Below are positions 55,590 through 64,000 of a stretch of DNA of 64,000 nt, one piece after another. The notes under the pieces were generated by a model. It was not told the DNA's origin and did no database searches. It saw only the letters and a program-made list of their open reading frames with translations. Positions within the stretch are counted from its first letter, which is position 1; every line of letters starts with the position of its first letter. The stretch covers positions 496,361 through 560,360 of the forward strand of contig JADDTR010000018.1 in the NCBI GenBank assembly GCA_015345905.1, read 5' to 3'. A program made the translations under genes and the position numbers. This stretch comes from Aotearoamyces nothofagi (Eukaryota > Ascomycota > Leotiomycetes > Leotiales > Tympanidaceae).

Positions 55590-56262
55590 CCGTCTGATAG
55601 TGTAAGTAAGGATCCTACTACCCTAATACCCTTCCAATCCCTTCCGCAGATCTTCTATCTTTATCCGGCTGTGATCAGAGGCTAACGTTCAGATTCAAAT
55701 CCCAACGCTCAGATTCAAAGCTCACATTCAAATTCAAATCCCAACATTCAAATTCAAAGCCTAACGTTCAAAGTCAAGGAATAACGTTCAAAGTCAAAGC
55801 CCAACGTTCAAATTCAAATCCCAACATTTAAAGTCAAAGACCAACGCTCAGAGTTACAATCGCCCTGGGACGTAAAAAGCCGTCATCTATACGTCCGTCA
55901 TCTGTCCGTCTTCCATCTGATAGTGTAAGTACACCACTCTACTACTACTCTACTATACTTCCAATCCCTTCCGCGGCCATTCTACCTCCTTCTACACTGC
56001 AGTCGAAGACCAACGTTCAAAGTTACATCACCTAACATTCAAAGTCAAACGCTGACGTTCAAAGTCGAACCCCAACGTTCAAAGCACCTTCTCCGGTACA
56101 TAAGAAGTCGCTATCCTTCCGCCCGTCTTCTGTCTGGTAGTGTAAGTACATTCCAACCCCGCCTATCCCATTCTACGCTGCGGTCAACGCCCAACGTCCA
56201 AAGCTACAACGTCCAAAGCTACAACGCCCAACGTTCAAAGTCATACGCTAACATCCAAAGTG
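55590..56262. repeat. Higher-order repeat: three copies with ~20-bp sub-repeats
   Basis: Three copies of a module: CGTC(T)TCTGTCTG(G/A)TAGTGTAAGTA, a C/T-rich link with CTTCCAATCCCTTCCGC, then a run of about 19-21-base sub-units of the form AACGTTCAAAGTCAAAGCCC. The module heads lie near 55.60, 55.91 and 56.14 kb; the sub-unit runs at 55.69-55.86, 56.00-56.09 and 56.18-56.26 kb. It lies immediately upstream of the zinc-cluster gene. Each head contains a GTAAGTA, a donor-like sequence. Confidence 0.7.
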
Positions 56263-56392
56263 GCACGCCTTCAATACACGCCAGTATCAAGATCCCTCAC
56301 AAGACATCTCGACCTCTACTTATCAAGTCCGCCCGCCCCTCAAGTCCGTCCGCCCCTCAAGTCCCCCCAAGAGGTCCCACGCCGCCCAGACA

Positions 56393-59128
56393 ATGTCCTC
56401 GATATTCGGCAAGCCCAGACCGGCCACCACCGAGGTCCCATCTTCGCCCCCGCCAAGCCGGCCAGTCGATCTCGAAAACCAACCGCCCAGTCATACGAGC
56501 GAGGACGGCGACATCGAGATGGCTTCCGATATCGATCCTCCCTCCGCATCGGGTCTTGGATCCGCGCCCGGCTCCCCTGCGCGGCAGGAGGCAGGCCGTC
56601 GAGCAGCGGCGTCACCGATGCTCGGAGACGAGCCCCGATCAGAAGCAGAGATTCTAGCAGCGGCATCAGCGATGCTCGAAGACGAGTCCCCATCGTCGCG
56701 CGAGCACCGCTCTCCCTCCCCACCAATAGACCTCTCCTCGCCACTCGCCCTCTCCCAGTTCCGCGTCAGCCTCTCCTGCCCACCCAGCCGCCGCGCGCGC
56801 CCCCCAGCCGCCGTCCTCGCGCAGCTCCAGTCGCAGAACCGGCCCTACCACCTGCGCACCGGCATCGAGCGCTGCGCCTTCCGCGGCTCCGGCTTCCAGG
56901 ACCTCGACGGGAGCGGCACCTACGACCCGGCTGCCGAGGCCGCGAGGACGGCGCGCGGCGCGCTCAAGAGATCGAGGCCCGGCGATGGCGCCGAGCCGCG
57001 CGCGAAGAGGACGGGGGCGAGGCCGCTGAATCGTGGCGTGGGACGGAGGCTGGGGGTGGGTAGGATCGTCGTGTTGGTTGCGAGGGGAGAGACGGTCATG
57101 GAGCTGCTGCGGTCGTTGGCGAGGATGGATATGGATATGCAGGATCGGGCGGGGCTGAGAGATGGCAGTAATAAGCTCGCTCAGGGACCAGTCGCTGGAT
57201 CTTCGGGGAGAATCAGTACGAGAAGCAGAGCTGCTGTGGATGTGTAAGCTCCTCGCTCCCATCCCCCCTATCTCCCCCATCAGCTTCCCCAAACTAACTC
57301 TCCCAGCGCACCCCCCTCACCAGAAGGCGCCGAAATCGACGCCCAAGACGCCCACCTCCTCAACCACCCCTCCGCCCGCGGCTGCCGCGCCTGCCACTCT
57401 CTCCGCCTAACCTGCCCACTCACCGCAAGCGGCCTCGCCTTCCCCTGCGCGCACTGCGCCTCGGACAACATCGAGTGCATCCCGATCCAGCAGCCCTGCA
57501 CGCGCTGCACCAGCAGGAATCTGCGCTGTTCTCTTGCCGAGACGTGCGGGGTGGGCGAGGTGGCGTGCGCGGCGTGTGAGAGGGCGGGGGCTGGCTGTAC
57601 GGCGGCGCCGTTCTGGCCGGCGGGGATGGACGAGGCGGCCTCTGCGAGGGACGTGGGGATCGAGCCGCTGCTTCCGTCGCCGAGACGTCTGGGTGGTGGC
57701 GCGCTCGCTCTTGTCGATGGGGATGCTGCTGCCGGTGGCCGTCTTGCTGCCGACACGTCTGGTCTGGTCGACGCTCGTCTTGCCAACGACACCGCTGGCC
57801 CTGCCGATATGCCAAGTCCCGTCGCCACGTCCTGTCCTGTCGACGCGCACGCAGCCGGTAAGATATCCCATCCCAGCAATCCAAGCATGGCTAAGTATGC
57901 TGTAGGCCTCCTCAGTGCGCACGCGTCCGGCCCCTCCCCCGCCCCTGACGCGCCCAAGACGCGAGATCACACGGCCTGCACGCCATGCCGCAAGGGAAGA
58001 CACCGCTGCTCTCTCAGATCCAACCTCGACGCCGGGCCGTGCAGGCGCTGCCAGGTGGCCAGCCACCCGTGCACCTTCGAGGCCCTCCCTCGACGCGCCA
58101 GGGCCGCAGCGGGAGCGCGAGCGTCCAAGCCAGCAGGGCGTGCCGGCGCCAGAGGAGCCGCGCGGGAGGCCGACCCCGGCAGCTCGTCCGGAGAGGACCT
58201 GGCCGGCGGCGGCACGGTGCGGCGCATCACGACGAGCTTCTGCCACCCCATCGCCTTCAACCACGTGGCGCCGCGGCACGGGGCGCAGGGCCAGTGCCAC
58301 TTCTGCACGGCGCCGGGCCCCAGCTACGGCCTGCTCGGGCTGGGCGAGAAGCAGCCGCGGGTCGTCGAGTGGAGCGCCGCAGCCGGGCCGGGCCGCGGCC
58401 GCGGCCGCCACGAGCTCGGCGGCGGCTGGCGCGAGGCGGGCGCCGAGCCGACGCGCATGTGCGAGCCGTGCACGCTCGACCGCGTCGCCACGGCCGCCTG
58501 CCCGGCCCACGCCCTGCGGCCCATCCGCGGCCTGCGCGCCGACACCTTCGACTTCGACGCCGCGTACGCGGCGCTGCTGGGCGCGGCGCGCCTGCTGGGC
58601 GTGGGCGGTGGTGGGGGGGAGGGGGAGGGGGAGGCGGGGGTGAGAGAGGAGGAGGAGCAGAAGCAGCAGAAGAAGAAGACCGCAGCGACGCGCTGGTGCT
58701 CGGTCTGCATCGCGCCCGCCTTCTACGAGTGCGCCGTGCCGGCTCCGTACGACCGGTACGGCAACCCGTCTGCCTCCTCCGCCGGCTGCGGTCTGCAGCT
58801 CTGCGACATCTGCGCGGTGCGCATGGCGCCCGGGCTGGTGGTGGCGTCAGCGGCGGCGTCAGTCTCCAGGCCCGGTGCTGGTGCTGGATCGGACCAGGCC
58901 CAGGCGCCAACGCAGGCACAGCTCAGCCTCGACGCCCTGCTCCGCAGCGCCGCCGCCGACGCCCGAAACTACCCCGACGGCCTGCGCGCCGACGCCGCCT
59001 TCCTCGCCAGCGACGGCGAGCTGCTGGCGTGCGTTGGTGCTGGTGGTGGGGGTGGGGGGTGGTGGGGGGTGGGGATAGGGGTTGAGGAGGAGGAGGAGGG
59101 GGAGGAGGGGGAGGAGGGGAGGGGGTAG
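56393..59128 (+). CDS. Protein with three tandem Zn2Cys6-like clusters (GC-rich gene)
   Basis: Two exons, 56393-57243 and 57307-59128 (63-base intron), giving 890 residues. The N-terminal 280 residues are disordered, acidic then Arg-rich. Then follow six C-x2-C-x6-C half-sites: C310..C320 + C331..C341; C348..C358 + C371..C381; C508..C518 + C529..C539. Pairs 1 and 3 have the exact C-x2-C-x6-C-x10-C-x2-C-x6-C form of a fungal binuclear zinc cluster. More CxxC pairs follow (CHFC, CEPC, CSVC, CDIC), the last as in zinc knuckles. Most fungal factors have one cluster; here I see three in a row and no fungal-TF middle homology domain. Predicted nuclear; DNA binding not assured. Exon 2 is very GC-rich and ends in a Glu/Gly tail that may vary. 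A chromatin or ubiquitin-type role is equally possible. Confidence 0.78.
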
Positions 59129-59767
59129 GGTGGAATGGGATGGGGATGGGGATAGGGGATAGGGGTTGAGTAGGATATGCTCAAGGACGGGGAGATGGGT
59201 CTTTTTTATACTTATTTATATTTATTGATTTTATACTTATTGATCTTGCTCTCCTCTCCTCTATATTCAAGGTATAATTCAAAGCGTGACAGCATATCAA
59301 AAGCATAGTGATTTCTAGTCACGGCAATAAATCAGAAGCATAGTGATTTCTAGTCACGGCAATAAATCAGAAGCATAGTGATTTCTAGTCACGGCAATAA
59401 ATCAGAAGCATAGTGATTTCTAGTCACGGCAATAAATCAGAAGCATAGTGATTTCTAGTCACGGCAATAAATCAAAAGCCCAAGATATCCTCAACGTCAT
59501 GTCATCTTCTATTTTTGGTGATTCGGAAAAGAAGAAGAAAAGATTCCGGCCCTCAAGCTAATTTACAGGAGAAGTTTCTGATGGACCATATTTAATGGGT
59601 TTTGTACCATAATCTCTCTGTTCAACGCCATATGCCATGCACATACCCCACCCCCTTTGTCAATTGATCGACAGGATTAAGCCCAGCTAAAAAAGAAGAA
59701 AAAAAGCAAGAAGAAAAAAATATACCAGCAAGATGCTCTCGTAATGGTCGTGACAGGTGGCTGCTGT
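59129..59767. other. Convergent intergenic region with exact tandem repeats
   Basis: 639 bases between the zinc-cluster gene and PFKFB, both pointing inward. Holds the 35-base array, an A/G-rich polypurine run near 59.69-59.72 kb and nothing that looks like a gene. Confidence 0.6.
59302..59477. repeat. 35-bp exact tandem repeat, 5 copies
   Basis: Five nearly identical direct copies of AGCATAGTGATTTCTAGTCA + CGGCAATAAATCAGA with no spacers; the last is slightly cut short. Each unit holds GTGATTTCTAGTCAC, an imperfect inverted repeat. Copies show essentially no divergence, so the array is young or kept homogeneous. Confidence 0.95.
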
Positions 59768-61332
<1,565 letters not shown>

Positions 61333-61855
61333 TGCTGCGGACGTAGTGATTCCCGAGGTCTGTGTGGAATCTCTGCGCGCACATGGGACCAACCACGGGT
61401 TACGTGGCGGGGAGAGAGAGGGAGTGAAGTTTCGCAGCGCTTCTGGTTTGATTTGATTTCGCGAGAAGGGTATAGAGGAGATGGAGATGTGAAGTATTTG
61501 AAACGGGCGGACGAGTGCTGTTGCGGGAGGGAGCGGTAGCAGTGTACCAGCTTCCAGGCAAGCGCTTCAGCTCGAACAGGTGCCCTCTGAGCCTGCAGTG
61601 CCTGTGCCGTTTGCTTCAACGGCAGGCTTGTGTGTATATAGAGAGGATTGAAGAGGAGGATTGAAGAGGAGAAGAGAGGAGGAGAGTGGTGAGAATGAGA
61701 CTTGGAGGGATTATGGGGAGCAGAGAAGCAGAGGAGCAGAGAAGCAGAGAAGCAGGAGATTCGGGAGGTCTGGCGGGGTGGATGACAGAGCTGCTGCTGC
61801 TCGGAATTCTAGGGCCGGGGGGAGGAGGAGATGCTGCAACAGCGGTCAAGCCCGC

Positions 61856-61883
61856 TAAGCTAAGCTAAGCTCGGCTCGGCTGG

Positions 61884-61915
<32 letters not shown>

Positions 61916-61916
61916 G
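61856..61916. repeat. (GCTAA)n then (CTGG)n microsatellite
   Basis: Three GCTAA units pass into CTCGG and then about seven CTGG units. Confidence 0.9.
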
Positions 61917-62112
61917 GGGCCCCGCAACAAGCGAGCGAGCAGGGTTGCAAGGACGCGGAGCACGGCGGCACTAGAAGCTCCGACGGGGGCACGGGGAACG
62001 GAATGCTGCTGCTGCGATTGCGATGTGCGATGTGCGCTGCGGGAAACGGGGAATGGGAGATGGGAGATGGGGGAGTGCAGAAGTGCGCAGCAGGAAACAA
62101 GAAACAAGAGGA

Positions 62113-62160
62113 TCTTTCTTTCCTTCTTTCCTTCTTTCCTTCTTTCCTCTCTTCCTTCTT
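62113..62160. repeat. (CTTTC/CTTT)n pyrimidine microsatellite
   Basis: Unit CTTTCCTT repeated in a pure pyrimidine tract of about 48 bases. Confidence 0.9.
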
Positions 62161-62497
62161 GGCCGCGACGACAGCGCGGTGGCCGAGGACAGAACAGATG
62201 CTCGCGTGCCACCGAGTGCCTCCACCTCGGCAGTCGCTTCAGTCGCTCAGTCCATGGACTGGCGCGAGGGAAGGGGAGGGAAGGGACGGGATGGGATGGA
62301 ATGGGTGCAAAGCGCAAGACAAGTACAAGGGATGGGAGCACGGGTGCTGTGTGCAGTCGAGGCTCGCGGGCGGTGCTTCTCGCTTCTCGCTTCTCGCTTC
62401 TCCATAGACGGCCGTGGATGTGGTGATGCGCAGAGTGGCCTCACTTCTCGACTCCCGCAGTCCCATCCCCTGGCTGGTTCTCCCCGTGATCTCGGGC

Positions 62498-62580
62498 GTG
62501 CGTGCAGCGTGCGTGCAGCGTGCGTGCAGCGTGCGTGCAGCGTGCGTGCAGCGTATGCGCAGCGTAGGTCCAGCGTGCGT
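62498..62580. repeat. 11-bp tandem repeat, 7 copies
   Basis: Unit GTGCGTGCAGC: five exact copies (62498-62552), then GTATGCGCAGC, GTAGGTCCAGC and a partial unit. The reverse complement reads GCTGCACGCAC. Confidence 0.92.
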
Positions 62581-62632
62581 CCACTGCACGCCCACTGTAT
62601 ATCCAGCGTACGCCCACTGGCGCACTGCGGGC

Positions 62633-62650
62633 AATCAATCAATCAATCAA
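62633..62650. repeat. (AATC)n microsatellite
   Basis: Four and a half perfect AATC units, followed by TGGGG. Confidence 0.9.
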
Positions 62651-63469
62651 TGGGGTTCCCGCATCAGAACCAGAATCATCCCACACTGCCCGCACTGCCC
62701 GCACTGCCCGCACGCCCCTCGCACTCCTGCCACCCCCTCCCACGCCGGTTCTGCGGGGGCAGCCGGGCTGGTCTGGTCTGGAGACGCTCGTCCGGTCTTG
62801 TCTCTTGCGCTGCGCCCGTCGGCGGATGCGACGCACACGTCCACGCCTACTGTACTGTATGCACTGTACACAGAACAGCCTGACACTGCGATGCAATACG
62901 CATCGCCATGCTAATTTAATCCCAGGTGCACCCGGGGACAGACACGGTCCTCGCATCACTCGCAAGGAGAGAAAGAATGAGAGAAACAGAGAAAGAAAGA
63001 AAGAAAGAAAGAAGAACAGGCCAGGCCGAATCACTCGAATCGTGGGCCCAGAAAACCCTCGCTCCCACCATCAATCAGCCCGTCTCGCCCGTCGCGGGAC
63101 CTGGCATTAAATTGTGCATGCTGTGCTGTGCATGCTGTGCACACTGTGCTATGCTGTACCGTGCCGTACCCTACCGCACTGGCTGCTGGCTGGCTGGCTG
63201 GCTGCACACACACTGCAGCAACAGCAACAGCAGCAAAATAAACACGCTGTGCGCGTCAGCCGCTGCCGCTTCCGCTTCCGCTTCCGCCGACCCATTCCCC
63301 CGACTTCCCGACCTCCCGACTTCCCGGCTTCCTCTTTTAGCCGGATCTCGGCATGGCCAGGCCAGGGCAAGACGGCGCAAGCGAGTGTGTGTGTTTGCCA
63401 CTGCGGATCGAGCCATCAACCGCCGCTGGGCAGAGATGGGGAGGCCTGGGAGGGTGTTGTAGGCGGTAG

Positions 63470-63753
63470 TAGGCAGTGTTGTAGACAGTAACTGAGTAGT
63501 AGACTGTACAGTAACTGGACAATAGACAGTGCCACTACTATAGTAACTGAACAATAGACAGTACCACGACAGTAACTGAGCAGTAGACAGTACAGTAGAG
63601 AGTACTGTAGACAGTAACTGAACAGTAGACAGAACCACCACTACAGTACTGTAGACAGTACCCACGCCTACAATAACTGTGCAGTAGACAGAACCACCAC
63701 TACAGTACAGTAGACAGTAGACAGAACCACCACTAAAGTAACTATACAGTAGC
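63470..63753. repeat. ACAGTA/GACAGTA minisatellite
   Basis: Roughly 280 bases of GTAGACAGTA, ACTGAACAGTAG, ACAGAACCACCACTACAGTA modules. A ~45-base unit (GTAGACAG-AACCACCACTACAGTAC) recurs at least three times, with an ACAGTA heptad-like sub-repeat. Confidence 0.8.
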
Positions 63754-63880
63754 AACAACACCTGCCACCTGCCTCCCGCCACAGCCGCCACAATGCCCAC
63801 GCCCCACGAAAAAAAAAGCACATGGCCTACATCGATAGAAGACGAGGTGCAAAAGCTTATATATATATATAAACCCACAC

Positions 63881-63881
<1 letters not shown>

Positions 63882-63933
<52 letters not shown>
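63882..63933. repeat. (CT)n microsatellite
   Basis: About 25 uninterrupted CT units, preceded at 63857-63871 by a short (TA)n run. Confidence 0.95.
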
Positions 63934-63935
<2 letters not shown>

Positions 63936-64000
63936 TCCGAGAAATCCCCCCCTCCAGCACCGACCGACAGGCGCAGGAGCGAAAAACACAAAAGAAGAAG

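Larger units (their letters stand above)
53964..56392. other. AT-rich repeat-bearing region
   Basis: 2.4 kb, low GC in its left two thirds, with two families of degenerate tandem repeats (listed separately), poly-T tracts near 54.18-54.24 kb, and one short candidate coding exon. The phosphatase 5' flank occupies the left end. Confidence 0.55.
61333..64000. other. Microsatellite-rich region without a recognised gene
   Basis: 2.7 kb with at least six separate simple repeats. Frames of 60-270 codons on either strand are translations of these repeats (Cys/Thr/Ala/Arg-rich or Ser/Thr-rich). No conserved protein, tRNA or rRNA. It may be the 5' region of a gene beyond the right edge. Confidence 0.5.

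Noticed and set aside
57407-58510. 367-codon open frame on the minus strand
   Set aside because: Chance frame in extremely GC-rich DNA opposite the zinc-cluster gene; Arg/Ala composition without motifs.
59302-59477. CRISPR-like direct repeats
   Set aside because: Units are contiguous with no spacers, and this is fungal nuclear DNA; it is a tandem repeat.
62239-62642. Open frames full of Thr-Leu-His-Ala-Arg
   Set aside because: They are translations of the 11-bp minisatellite.
63171-63989. 272-codon minus-strand frame
   Set aside because: Translation of (CT)n and ACAGTA repeats; low complexity.

Overview
The window is nuclear DNA of a filamentous ascomycete (Pezizomycotina). Introns are 45-60 bases with GTRAGT-like donors, CTAAC-type branch sites and TAG/CAG acceptors, genes lie 0.3-2 kb apart on both strands, and the families are fungal: Ies2, LCCL membrane protein, Ppo oxylipin synthase, SurE-like secreted phosphatase, DUF7924, fungal CorA-like giant protein. 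The family mix suggests Leotiomycetes/Helotiales, but that is inference. I resolved about 20 protein genes, most with exon boundaries that keep frame through every junction.

Layout. 0-5 kb: partial pex14-like gene, ies2 (INO80 complex), a Gag1-like clamp protein. 5-16 kb: DHA2 exporter, a type II membrane protein, a SET-domain protein, a DUF7924 gene, an NtaA-type flavin monooxygenase. 17.6-19.4 kb: a Baeyer-Villiger-type monooxygenase divergent from NtaA. 19.84 kb: tRNA-Trp. 20.5-32.6 kb: LCCL protein, MET22/HAL2 nucleotidase, SurE-like surface phosphatase, threonine aldolase, DHA1 exporter, TSC13 enoyl reductase. 34-49.4 kb: an accessory-looking block of a 13-exon Ppo dioxygenase-P450 fusion, a fungal STAND-type N-terminal-domain protein with a retropepsin-like tail, a giant protein with a CorA-like membrane tail, and a stand-alone P450. 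49.4-56.4 kb: mostly non-coding, with a strongly hairpinned segment, a small Ser/Thr-rich surface protein, a histidine phosphatase ending in a PIP box, and an AT-rich stretch of degenerate tandem repeats. 56.4-59.1 kb: a very GC-rich gene for a protein with three tandem Zn2Cys6-like clusters. 59.8-61.3 kb: PFKFB. 61.3-64 kb: microsatellites and minisatellites without a recognisable gene.

The most unusual object is the tRNA-Trp(CCA) gene at 19841-19966. Its cloverleaf is perfect only after removal of a 54-base insert in the 5' anticodon stem (between positions 28 and 29, not the canonical 37/38). That insert carries the complete signature of a spliceosomal intron: GTAAGT, CTAAC and TAG.

How genes may work together: NtaA plus the Baeyer-Villiger enzyme and the two exporters suggest oxidative catabolism or detoxification. 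The Ppo enzyme makes signalling oxylipins and sits beside a P450 and two fungal-specific signalling or recognition-type proteins. PFKFB, MET22, threonine aldolase, TSC13 and Ies2 are housekeeping genes. These functional links are inferred from position and family only.
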